Assembly: GCA_002496485.1 (NCBI GenBank)
Contig: DAJW01000094.1
Coordinates: 1-7,208 of the forward strand
Length of the DNA: 7,208 nt
DNA from: Euryarchaeota archaeon UBA36
GTDB taxonomy: Archaea > Thermoplasmatota > Poseidoniia > Poseidoniales > Thalassarchaeaceae
Reading direction: 5' to 3'
Both the position numbers and the translations under genes were made by a program. Positions 1 through 6,416 of this stretch are shown in pieces. Every line of letters starts with the position of its first letter. Positions within the stretch are counted from its first letter, which is position 1. The notes under the pieces were generated by a model that saw only the letters and a list, made by a program, of their open reading frames with translations, had not been told where the DNA came from and searched no databases.

Positions 1-881
1 TGCTCAACTTGAACACGTGGATTTACTTCCATAAAAAAGAATTCGCCATCAGAATTTCTAAGAAATTCAAACGTTGCAAGTCCTTTGTAACCAATTGATT
101 TCGCGCCTGAAACAACTAGAGAACCTATATCTTCCCTTTCTCTTTCAGATAGCCAAGGTGCCTCTTCTAAAATTTTCTGATGACGTCTTTGTATTGAACA
201 GAATCTTTCGCCCAGATGAATTGCATTTTTTCCATCTCCCAATACTTGAAATTCTATATGTTGGGCATCTTGAATAAATTTTTCAATAAATACTCTATCA
301 TCACCAAACGCAGACTCAGCACTACTCTGACATAATCTAAGTGCAGAATCAAAATCATCTTGAGATTCGACTAACTGCATGCCTATTCCACCACCTCCAG
401 ATGCTGCCTTGATAATTAATGGGAAACCAATATCTCTAGAAATTAATTTTGCTTCTTCAAAACTGGAAATTGGGCCATCGGACCCTTTGGCTACTGGAAT
501 ACCTGCTTGATTCATTACTTTTCTTGCTTCAATTTTATCTCCTAAAATTCTGAGAGCTTCGGGACTAGGGCCAATAAAGGTGATTCCTTCTTCTTCCAAT
601 CTTTCAGCAAAAGTTGGATTCTCTGATAAGAATCCATAGCCAGGATGAACTGCATCTGCCCTAGCCTCTAGTGCAGCAGAAACAATAGCTTCGATATCGA
701 GATAAGATGCCAGTGAATCTTCATGAGGGATATATATTGATTCATCCGCGATTCTTGTAGGTAAGGAAATTCTATCTTCTTTTCCGAAAATTGCAATTGA
801 ATGGATTCCCAAATATCTTAGAGAGCGGATTATTCGTACCGCTATTTCACCTCTATTAGCAACCAGTACTCGACGAAACAT
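1..881 (-). CDS. Biotin carboxylase subunit of an acyl-CoA carboxylase (3' end outside window)
   Basis: ATP-dependent carboxylation of biotin for an acetyl/propionyl-CoA-type carboxylase; cytosolic. The visible 293 residues start MFRRVLVANRGEIAVRIIR, the classic N-terminus of the family. HPGYGFLSEN lies at about 79-88, the ATP-grasp glycine loop KAASGGGGIGM at 158-168, ERFCSIQRRHQK at 225-236, and FFFMEVNPRVQVE runs into the window edge where the catalytic Glu/Asn/Arg segment is expected. Full-length subunits have about 450-500 residues, so roughly the last third, including the C-terminal subdomain, lies outside. The ATG at 881 was chosen because family members begin with M-F/L-x-K/R-V-L-I-A-N-R-G. 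An in-frame ATG at 899 would add six residues. The gene sits 41 bp (or 23 bp from the alternative start) after the stop of the upstream reductase gene, so co-transcription is likely. Whether the substrate is acetyl- or propionyl-CoA cannot be read from this subunit. Confidence 0.93.
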   Translation of the reverse strand, partial: MFRRVLVANRGEIAVRIIRSLRYLGIHSIAIFGKEDRISLPTRIADESIYIPHEDSLASYLDIEAIVSAALEARADAVHPGYGFLSENPTFAERLEEEGITFIGPSPEALRILGDKIEARKVMNQAGIPVAKGSDGPISSFEEAKLISRDIGFPLIIKAASGGGGIGMQLVESQDDFDSALRLCQSSAESAFGDDRVFIEKFIQDAQHIEFQVLGDGKNAIHLGERFCSIQRRHQKILEEAPWLSEREREDIGSLVVSGAKSIGYKGLATFEFLRNSDGEFFFMEVNPRVQVE

Positions 882-922
882 AATTGTCGCATATGGCATA
901 ACCGTAAGAGTGAATCGGAAGT

Positions 923-2203
923 TTAGTAGACGTCTCGGAGATATCGTTTCTCTTTTTTCATTAATCCTTGTTCTACATAATCCTTTGATTCTTCATTAGA
1001 CATGCCGCCAAATTCTGAGCAAATAGATATTAATGTACTATGAACATCCTTAGCCATATACTCTTTATCTCCACAAACATAAAAGTAGGCACCATTGTTT
1101 ATCCAATTCCAAATCTCCTCACCATTTTCTTTCATCAAATGCTGGACATATACTTTTTCCGGACCTGCTCGTGACCAAGCAAGTTCATGCTTTGTTATTA
1201 CTCCCTTTTCTTTCCAGGATTCCATTTCTTCCCTGTACAGATATTCACCTTCTTCTGTCCAATCTCCAAAGAATAACCAATTTCTTCCTGTACCACCGTC
1301 TATCTCTCTTTGTTGTAAGAAAGCCCTGAATGGGGCGATGCCAGTTCCTGGACCAATCATTATAATGTCTGTAGATTTATCTTCGGGAAGTATGAATGAT
1401 CTCGTGGGCGACATATAAGTACCAATTTTTGTATCATCCACAGAACACCTGTCTGCTAAGAATCCTGTACATAATCCGGTCCTATCTCTTTCATGATGAT
1501 TATAGCGCACTATGGCTACTGTTAGATGTACAGTCCCTGGCTCATAATCTGGGCTACTGGCAATTGAGTATAGACGAGGTTTTAACCTATCCATTCCTTC
1601 AATTAATTCTTGTGCAGTGAATCCTATATTTCCAAAATCTGCTAATGCATCAATATAATCTCTGGACCAGATATAGTCTTCCATTTTTTCATTATTTGAA
1701 ACTAAATCATTCCATAAAGCTGTGGATGAATCTGATTGTGATTCAATAACCTCATAATCTGAAGGTATTTCACTATCTGATTCAGATAAATCCCAATCGA
1801 TCATTACTGAACCATCGACAGTTGAAACTCTTTGACGACTAATTATTTGAATTTCAATCGGGCTTGAACTAGAATTAATTTTATTTTCTAATGACTTAAT
1901 CCATTTCTTTGAAACTCTATGAATTTCATATTTATGAGTCAGTGCCTCTCTAAGAGTGCATGTTCCTTGATGTGTCTCTACTTCTTCTTCACCTGATAAA
2001 TTCGCAGTTTCTAGTAATGAATCGACTAATGATGGTGGGCAAATCGGAACTACTGCCAGCGCATCTCCTGCTTTGTAATCTAATCCTGAATCGCCGAGTT
2101 TAAACACTATATGGCGTGTCTCTTTTCTGGAACCTTCTCCGTTCAAAATAAAATTTTCACTAATCTCTGCTGGATATGGGTTCTTAACACTCCACTCTGA
2201 CAT
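923..2203 (-). CDS. FAD/NADPH oxidoreductase, sulfite reductase flavoprotein (CysJ-like) C-terminal type
   Basis: A 426-residue ferredoxin-NADP reductase-fold protein of the diflavin reductase family, lacking the N-terminal FMN (flavodoxin) domain. It should pass electrons from NADPH through FAD to an acceptor; assimilatory sulfite reductase is the usual partner of the closest relatives. Visible motifs: NPYPAEI near the N-terminus, FAD-binding RLYSIASSP at 210-218, GLCTGFLADR at 243-252, the NADPH pyrophosphate loop GPGTGIAPFRAF at 284-295, LFFGDW at 310-315, SRAGPEKVYVQH at 344-355, YVCGD at 375-379, and the terminal KKEKRYLRDVY ending in the aromatic residue that stacks on FAD. A Ser/Asp/Glu-rich stretch at about 136-175 sits in the connecting domain and looks like an insertion. 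The start is supported by GGTGAT (2207-2212) three bases upstream. No sulfite reductase gene is visible nearby, so the acceptor is inferred only. Confidence 0.9.
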   Translation of the reverse strand: MSEWSVKNPYPAEISENFILNGEGSRKETRHIVFKLGDSGLDYKAGDALAVVPICPPSLVDSLLETANLSGEEEVETHQGTCTLREALTHKYEIHRVSKKWIKSLENKINSSSSPIEIQIISRQRVSTVDGSVMIDWDLSESDSEIPSDYEVIESQSDSSTALWNDLVSNNEKMEDYIWSRDYIDALADFGNIGFTAQELIEGMDRLKPRLYSIASSPDYEPGTVHLTVAIVRYNHHERDRTGLCTGFLADRCSVDDTKIGTYMSPTRSFILPEDKSTDIIMIGPGTGIAPFRAFLQQREIDGGTGRNWLFFGDWTEEGEYLYREEMESWKEKGVITKHELAWSRAGPEKVYVQHLMKENGEEIWNWINNGAYFYVCGDKEYMAKDVHSTLISICSEFGGMSNEESKDYVEQGLMKKEKRYLRDVY

Positions 2204-2206
2204 TTA

Positions 2207-2212
2207 ATCACC
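2207..2212 (-). promoter_or_regulatory. Shine-Dalgarno site of the flavoprotein gene
   Basis: GGTGAT on the minus strand, three bases before the ATG at 2203. It matches the archaeal anti-SD (AUCACC) and is the same hexamer found in front of orc1/cdc6. It fixes the start codon. Confidence 0.75.
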
Positions 2213-2230
2213 AATTAACCCGAAGAATGT

Positions 2231-2246
2231 TTGGTTTAAGAACCAA
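2231..2246. promoter_or_regulatory. Perfect inverted repeat in divergent promoter (operator candidate)
   Basis: TTGGTT-TAAG-AACCAA is a perfect 6-bp palindrome with a 4-bp spacer. It lies in the 94-bp gap between the divergent flavoprotein and MBL-hydrolase genes, 28 bp upstream of the flavoprotein start and 52 bp upstream of the hydrolase start. The size and position suit a dimeric transcription regulator, or a short RNA hairpin in the flavoprotein leader. No regulator gene is visible nearby. Confidence 0.4.
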
Positions 2247-2297
2247 TGTAAAAGAAGTCCACCCTGTAGAAGAATCCATCAAGTAATCCCTTAATGG

Positions 2298-3095
2298 ATG
2301 CACATGGCGGAAGTACACTTTCTTGGTACCGGGAATGCATTTTCTCCGCCAGGAAGGATGCATGCACTCGCATTAATAGATTCTAAAATCCTGATTGATT
2401 GCCCTCCTACAGTCATTCCACAATTAATCAGAGGGAATTGCTTACCTTCAGAAATAAAGCATTTACTAATCACCCATTGGCACGCAGATCATACATTCGG
2501 ACTTCCATTCCTAATGCTAAATAGAAAATGGATGCCTGCTGAAGATTCGGACGGCCTGGGGCTGGAAATTCATCTTGAAGAAAATGGCATAGAAATATTA
2601 TCTAATCTTTGTAAGACAGGTTATCCGGGTAGTTTAGAGGATTCATTGAAAAATGATATTATATGGAAGATAGATAAACGTTCTAGATTAACTGATACTG
2701 AATGGGAAATGGAAAGATTTTCAGTTTTTCATACTCCTGAAACTGAGCCGCATGGATATATGCTTACCCATTCTAGTGGATTTCGACTTTTGCATTGTGG
2801 AGACTCGGGTCCATGCGAAGAGATTAATTCTAGAGCTGGCGATTCTGATGTTTTAATTGTAGAAATGGGAGTTCCGGATTATGTAGACAGTCCATATCAT
2901 CATAATCCATCTGATGTTGAAAAACTATCCAAAAAATTTCCTGAAACTAAGGTTTTAGTAACACATAATTTTTCTAATAATGAAAATTTTAGACACGGTT
3001 TTGTATCGCCAACTCTATCATCAAATATTCACCAACTAGCTGATGGTGACAGATTAATAATAAAGGGAAAAAATGATTATATTATGAAAAAATAG
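2298..3095 (+). CDS. Metallo-beta-lactamase-fold hydrolase, RNase Z-like superfamily
   Basis: A 265-residue zinc-dependent hydrolase, probably cytosolic (no signal peptide). The N-terminus MAEVHFLGTGNAFSP is the first strand and glycine turn typical of RNase Z-like MBL proteins. The metal-binding motif HWHADH is at 60-65 (H60, H62, D64, H65). A His at 152 in EPHGYML, Asp169 in LLHCGDSG and His223 in LVTHNF fit the remaining ligands. The DYVDSPYHHNPSDVEKL segment (194-210) resembles the helix region preceding the last ligand. The length suits a single-domain enzyme. True tRNA 3'-processing RNase Z usually carries an exosite arm that I cannot recognise here, so the substrate (tRNA, cyclic nucleotide, lactone or other) stays open. 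There are two candidate ATGs, 2298 and 2304. The second gives the more typical N-terminus, and neither has a clear SD. It is divergent from the flavoprotein gene. Confidence 0.85.
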   Translation: MHMAEVHFLGTGNAFSPPGRMHALALIDSKILIDCPPTVIPQLIRGNCLPSEIKHLLITHWHADHTFGLPFLMLNRKWMPAEDSDGLGLEIHLEENGIEILSNLCKTGYPGSLEDSLKNDIIWKIDKRSRLTDTEWEMERFSVFHTPETEPHGYMLTHSSGFRLLHCGDSGPCEEINSRAGDSDVLIVEMGVPDYVDSPYHHNPSDVEKLSKKFPETKVLVTHNFSNNENFRHGFVSPTLSSNIHQLADGDRLIIKGKNDYIMKK

Positions 3096-3128
3096 TATAT
3101 TAATTATTTACAGATATTTTAAATTGAC

Positions 3129-3145
3129 TTTATTTTTTTAATTTT
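3129..3145 (+). terminator. T-rich terminator after the MBL hydrolase gene
   Basis: A T-rich tract with a run of seven Ts (3133-3139) begins about 34 nt after the hydrolase stop. Archaeal RNA polymerase terminates at such U-tracts without needing a hairpin. A second run of eight Ts lies at 3196-3203. Confidence 0.5.
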
Positions 3146-3186
3146 CTATATTGTAATGAAATAAAAAATGCATGAGAATTTATATA

Positions 3187-3214
3187 AATTTAGTATTTTT
3201 TTTCCCACTAAATT
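3187..3214. repeat. Inverted repeat AATTTAGT / ACTAAATT enclosing a T8 run
   Basis: Perfect 8-bp arms at 3187-3194 and 3207-3214 with a 12-nt loop that holds eight Ts and CCC. It could be a second terminator for the hydrolase transcript or a cruciform element of the candidate origin. The arms are AT-rich, so chance occurrence in this background is not negligible. Confidence 0.35.
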
Positions 3215-3347
3215 ATTAGTTTTAATTTATTGTTAAAAAGCTATATATTTTAAATTATGGAATCAGTAAATTGCACGATAAACTCTATAATATGCCATTT
3301 ATCTAAATTTTAATTCAAAAAAATAATAATTGTTTTCGATGTAAAAA

Positions 3348-3381
3348 AAGCACTGAATAGATGATCCTTCAAGAAGTGCTT
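3348..3381. repeat. Inverted repeat AAGCACT / AGTGCTT upstream of orc1/cdc6
   Basis: Perfect 7-bp arms at 3348-3354 and 3375-3381 separated by 20 nt, in the less AT-rich part of the gap about 100 bp before the orc1/cdc6 start. The arms contain GCAC/GTGC, so this is less likely to be chance than the AT-only palindromes nearby. It could bind a dimeric protein (for example Orc1/Cdc6 autoregulation) or form a leader hairpin. Confidence 0.35.
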
Positions 3382-3472
3382 ATTACCATAAACTAACTCG
3401 GGTAAAGATAACAACTTGAGAGCATAGCATTCAATGGGGTGTGTCTAGGTTCTATGTTGACGAAATAGAAGA

Positions 3473-3478
3473 GGTGAT
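3473..3478 (+). promoter_or_regulatory. Shine-Dalgarno site of orc1/cdc6
   Basis: GGTGAT within GAGGTGAT (3471-3478), five bases before the ATG at 3484. This is extended complementarity to the archaeal 16S 3' end and settles the start codon. Confidence 0.8.
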
Positions 3479-3483
3479 AAAAA

Positions 3484-4722
3484 ATGGATGGTAATATTTT
3501 CGAAAAGATTCTAGGACAAGATAGTCTTTTTACCGATCGAAAGGCATTTGATCATGCATTCGAGCCATCAAGATTACCGCATAGAGAGCATGAATTAGAT
3601 GCATTAGTTAGAAATCTGGTGGATGCACTAAATGGGCATATTCCATCAAATATGCTACTTTATGGAGTTCCAGGCTCCGGCAAGACAGTAGTTACTAGAT
3701 ACGTTCTTAGACAACTAGAAGAAAAAGGAAAAGAAATGATTAAGCCAGTATATGCTAGTGAAATAAATTGTAGGAATGTAGATACTAAATATAGAGTAGT
3801 TCAGACAATTGCGACTCAATTATCAAAAAGGGGTGATTCTCCAATACCATTCACTGGTTGGCCCACTGACAGAGTACTTGAAACACTAATTTCAAGAATG
3901 GATAGAGCAGGTGGCGTACATATCATAGTTTTAGATGAGGTTGACAATCTAGTGGACAGAGCTGGAGATGATTTACTGTATTCTTTGACTAATCTGAATA
4001 CTCTACTGAAAAATTCTAGATGTTCAATAATTGGCATCAGCAATGACTTACATTTTACTCAGCAACTAGACCCGAGGGTTAGTTCTCGATTGAGTCAAGA
4101 AGATATTGTATTCCATCCATATGTTGCTTCTGAAATAGAAAATATCCTAGTTGAACGTGCAAAAATGGGAATTAAAGAAGAAATATTGGAAGATGGAGTC
4201 ATCAATCTTTGTGCGGCATTGGCCGCACAAGAGCATGGTGATGCCAGAAGGGCTTTGGATCTACTCAGAATTTCTGTTCAGAAGGCTGAGCAAAGAGCGC
4301 AAAATAGGGTTGGAATTAAACATGTTAGACTGGCACAAAGTCAGCTTGAATATGATCAAGTAACCCCGGTACTTAAGACACTGCCGCTTCACCAGAAATT
4401 AGTCTTATTTTCTATTTGTTTAAACGAAGAAAATGGGCTTAGAAATATTTCTACGGGAGATGTTTACAGGACATATGTAGATGCCTGTAATAAAATTCAA
4501 ATTGAGCCATTAACTAGTAGAAGGGTTTCTTCGCTACTAAATGAATTAGATACACTGGGATTGATTATGGCAAAGAATGTTAGTAAAGGTAGGGGTGGGA
4601 GAAGTAAACAAGTAAATTCGGCTATACCCAAGGCAATAGATGCAATATCATTGATGAGTGAGAGTGAAACCCTCATTGATGAAGCATCTCTAGGAAAATA
4701 CAGATTACAATCACATCTTTAA
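3484..4722 (+). CDS. cdc6: Orc1/Cdc6 family replication initiator ATPase
   Basis: A 412-residue AAA+ ATPase that recognises replication origins and helps load the MCM helicase. Order of elements: N-terminal segment ending in LPHREHEL (31-38), as in archaeal Orc1/Cdc6; Walker A GVPGSGKT (61-68); Walker B IIVLDEVDNL (147-156); sensor 1 GISND (184-188); RVSSRL (198-203) in the arginine-finger region; sensor 2 GDARRALDLL (252-261); then a C-terminal winged-helix DNA-binding domain from about residue 295 to 380, with SRRVSSLLNELDTLGLI at 345-361. The length is normal for the family. A strong SD (GGTGAT) fixes the start. The 5' neighbour is an AT-rich gap that may be its cognate origin. All catalytic motifs are intact, so it should be active. 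Confidence 0.97.
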   Translation: MDGNIFEKILGQDSLFTDRKAFDHAFEPSRLPHREHELDALVRNLVDALNGHIPSNMLLYGVPGSGKTVVTRYVLRQLEEKGKEMIKPVYASEINCRNVDTKYRVVQTIATQLSKRGDSPIPFTGWPTDRVLETLISRMDRAGGVHIIVLDEVDNLVDRAGDDLLYSLTNLNTLLKNSRCSIIGISNDLHFTQQLDPRVSSRLSQEDIVFHPYVASEIENILVERAKMGIKEEILEDGVINLCAALAAQEHGDARRALDLLRISVQKAEQRAQNRVGIKHVRLAQSQLEYDQVTPVLKTLPLHQKLVLFSICLNEENGLRNISTGDVYRTYVDACNKIQIEPLTSRRVSSLLNELDTLGLIMAKNVSKGRGGRSKQVNSAIPKAIDAISLMSESETLIDEASLGKYRLQSHL

Positions 4723-4776
4723 ATAAATTTAATTTTACTGGGAACGATTATACCGAAGTGGTAGTTCGCCGGCTCG

Positions 4777-5292
4777 ATGTCTGAAGAAAGTAGGGATTGG
4801 AAGAGGTCACTTTATGCACCTAGTCTTAATTTTTCTAGTATATTGTTTTTCATAGGTAGTTGGATTGTACTACTGGCAGTAATCAATGTAGTATCGGGTG
4901 CATATTCACCAGGAAATAAAGTTCTGTGGATAGGGTTTCTTACTGACGGAATTTCAAATACTTCAGATATGGCCTTCGTAATAGATGATGGAATTTTCCT
5001 TTTATTGGGAGGGGTGTTGATTTTATTCGGTTACATGGGCATTAATTCATCTAATGAAGGCGGTTTCAATAAATGGGCAGTAGAAATTCCCAAAAGTAAA
5101 ATTTTTAGATCGTTACTTTCTTCTGAGAATGGACTAACAATGAGTATTGGTAGTTGGATGGTATTTTTTGGCATTGTATTTTACGTAATATGGAGTTTTT
5201 GTTACAATACGTGGGTTGATCCGGGAGTTTACTCCATATCTATATCTTTGATTGCGTTTGGACTTGGATTACATTTAGAGAGAAATGAATAA
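4777..5292 (+). CDS. Small four-helix membrane protein with internal duplication, function unknown
   Basis: 171 residues; I do not recognise the family. Four hydrophobic segments are visible at about 19-41, 68-88, 119-141 and 150-167, with a charged N-terminus and the charged C-terminus ERNE. The first and second helix pairs look like copies: SILFFIGSWIVLLAVI (21-36) parallels LTMSIGSWMVFFGIVF (120-135). Each is followed by a tryptophan-containing linker and a Gly-rich second helix. The gene begins 54 bp after orc1/cdc6 on the same strand. An AT-rich tract (about 4722-4737) may supply its own promoter, and no SD precedes the ATG, so a leaderless or short-leader transcript is possible. No enzymatic motif is seen. 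Confidence 0.75.
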   Translation: MSEESRDWKRSLYAPSLNFSSILFFIGSWIVLLAVINVVSGAYSPGNKVLWIGFLTDGISNTSDMAFVIDDGIFLLLGGVLILFGYMGINSSNEGGFNKWAVEIPKSKIFRSLLSSENGLTMSIGSWMVFFGIVFYVIWSFCYNTWVDPGVYSISISLIAFGLGLHLERNE

Positions 5293-5296
5293 AATT

Positions 5297-6331
5297 TCAC
5301 GTGTTAATTGGTTTAAAATTTGATATGATTAATTGGCATTGATTTTTTGATTCCTCAGTTACCTTTCTTATTACTACTCCTTTTCCGGGCTGGCCATAAA
5401 GAATTATTCCACCTATTGGAGATAATAGATGTAATATTAATGGGGCTAAATCTTCTTCACCATCTACTTCAATTAGAGTGGTGGTGGCTTCACTCATGCA
5501 AGAATTTATTGCCTGTTCACAAGATTCTAGTAGAGAAGGAGTTAGTTGTCCTTGTGGATTTTTACAAGAAAGTATAGTACTAAATCTTGAGCTATCGATA
5601 CTACCTGAATATTTCCACTCTCTTCTCTTGGTTTTCCCATCGATTATAGCTATATTTATTGGAATATTGACTAGTTGGGCTCCTAATACAGTTACATCCC
5701 CAACACAAATAATTGGGCCGATAGAGTTTGAAATTTTTCTCTTCACTTCTGCCATTGCGACTGAAATATTATTTTCGGGTCCTGAAATTAAGTCTCCATA
5801 CGGATTTTTCAATTTTCCTTCTGCTTTTTTTGTGATTGATATTGGCGAATATATAACTTCTCCTGGATGATAACTATTTCCATTTCTATCTATTTCCCCC
5901 CTTCTTATCCTGGAGCTGGAAATCGGTCTTTTGTCCCATGCATTTTCTAATTCTAATTCAATAATTTTTAATTCTGGTAATGAATTTTGTAATCTCTTTA
6001 GATTTATGTCCTCACAGTTTTTTATATTATCTTTTGTACAAAATATAACCTCGGCTGAGTCATGAGAGGTGGCTGGTCCAAAGCTGTCTTCTAATTTCCC
6101 AAATATAATTTTTGATGTGTAGTTATTTTTAATATAGCTTGAAATATCCTCATGGCGCTCTTTCCAAGATTTTATTCTAGGATCTTTGATATTAGCTATA
6201 GTATCCGATGTAATCCAAATTTCTAATCTTTTACAGTGTCTCAGTGATTGATTAATCAGAGAAATGTGGCCTTTGTGAAATCTATCAAAGGTACCACCAA
6301 TTAGTCCTAAATCGAACAATTTTACCACCAA
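5297..6331 (-). CDS. Fused phosphopantetheine adenylyltransferase and GTP-dependent dephospho-CoA kinase
   Basis: A 344-residue protein that should catalyse the last two steps of CoA synthesis: adenylylation of 4'-phosphopantetheine, then phosphorylation of dephospho-CoA. Residues about 1-155 are an archaeal-type PPAT (COG1019) with the nucleotidyltransferase motif GGTFDRFHKGH (12-22, H19 and H22), TSD (41-43) and ISSSRIR (137-143). Residues about 160-344 match the DUF359/COG1909 family, the archaeal GTP-dependent dephospho-CoA kinase: NPYGDLI (176-182), CVGDVTVLGAQL (209-220), IIDGKTKR (229-236), NPQGQLT (258-264), VDGEEDLAPL (289-298) and LYGQPGKGVV (311-320). In many archaea these are separate genes. 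No ATG precedes the first motif in frame: the start is TTG (6331) or GTG (6328), and no SD is visible. It converges with the membrane-protein gene, with only 4 bp between stops. Confidence 0.93.
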   Translation of the reverse strand: MVVKLFDLGLIGGTFDRFHKGHISLINQSLRHCKRLEIWITSDTIANIKDPRIKSWKERHEDISSYIKNNYTSKIIFGKLEDSFGPATSHDSAEVIFCTKDNIKNCEDINLKRLQNSLPELKIIELELENAWDKRPISSSRIRRGEIDRNGNSYHPGEVIYSPISITKKAEGKLKNPYGDLISGPENNISVAMAEVKRKISNSIGPIICVGDVTVLGAQLVNIPINIAIIDGKTKRREWKYSGSIDSSRFSTILSCKNPQGQLTPSLLESCEQAINSCMSEATTTLIEVDGEEDLAPLILHLLSPIGGIILYGQPGKGVVIRKVTEESKNQCQLIISNFKPINT

Positions 6332-6350
6332 ATAGTTGTCATTAATTTTC

Positions 6351-6413
6351 TGTGCCCCGGGAAGTAACGGTAAACTTCATTGCATTGCTCTGGTACCTGA
6401 CCCACCCCGGGAC
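6351..6413 (-). ncRNA. H/ACA hairpin IV: guide predicted to target 23S rRNA helix 69 (U1915)
   Basis: Lower stem of 9 bp (6405-6413 with 6354-6362, including two G-U pairs) directly followed by ACA (6353-6351). Pocket strands: left TGGGTCA (6404-6398) and right GTTACT (6368-6363). Upper stem GGTA/TACC (6397-6394 with 6372-6369), then GA (6390-6389) and AATGA (6381-6377) around a small GC-closed loop, a k-loop-like apex. The base of the upper stem is 15 nt from ACA. The pocket specifies a target AGUAAC-UN-UGACCC(A). From memory, archaeal 23S helix 69 reads AGUAAC-UA-UGACCC or UGACUC, so the first form matches 12 of 12 guide positions, with U1915 (E. coli numbering) unpaired at the modification site. 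An alternative small hairpin (6361-6365 with 6374-6378) would compete with this fold. Confidence 0.75.
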
Positions 6414-6416
6414 GTC

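Larger units (their letters stand above)
3096..3483. other. AT-rich intergenic region upstream of orc1/cdc6, candidate replication origin
   Basis: About 390 bp without a convincing gene, visibly far richer in A/T than its neighbours, especially 3096-3345. Archaeal origins commonly lie directly next to orc1/cdc6 and contain an AT-rich unwinding element, and this stretch has that position and composition. It holds T-runs (3133-3139, 3196-3203), an 8-bp inverted repeat (3187-3194 with 3207-3214), a 7-bp inverted repeat (3348-3354 with 3375-3381), and a G-rich spot GGGGTGTG at 3436-3443. I could not find canonical origin recognition boxes (CCAGTGGAAAC-like repeats), so the origin call rests on location and composition only. 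Confidence 0.45.

Noticed and set aside
1095..1418. Plus-strand open frame inside the flavoprotein gene
   Set aside because: Antisense shadow of a gene with clear family motifs.
3096..3483. CRISPR array or tandem repeats in the AT-rich gap
   Set aside because: No direct repeats of regular length and spacing are visible; only short AT-rich palindromes.
4752..4776. GC-richer segment resembling part of a tRNA just before the membrane-protein start
   Set aside because: Too short; no cloverleaf, T-arm or acceptor stem can be formed with the flanks.
5347..5870. Two overlapping plus-strand open frames inside the CoA-synthesis gene
   Set aside because: Antisense shadows; Leu/Phe-rich products arising from the reverse complement of a conserved gene.
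6361..6378. Hairpin GAAGT/ACTTC as a terminator of the CoA or guide RNA transcript
   Set aside because: No T-run follows on either strand, and the bases are used better in the pocket and upper stem of hairpin IV.
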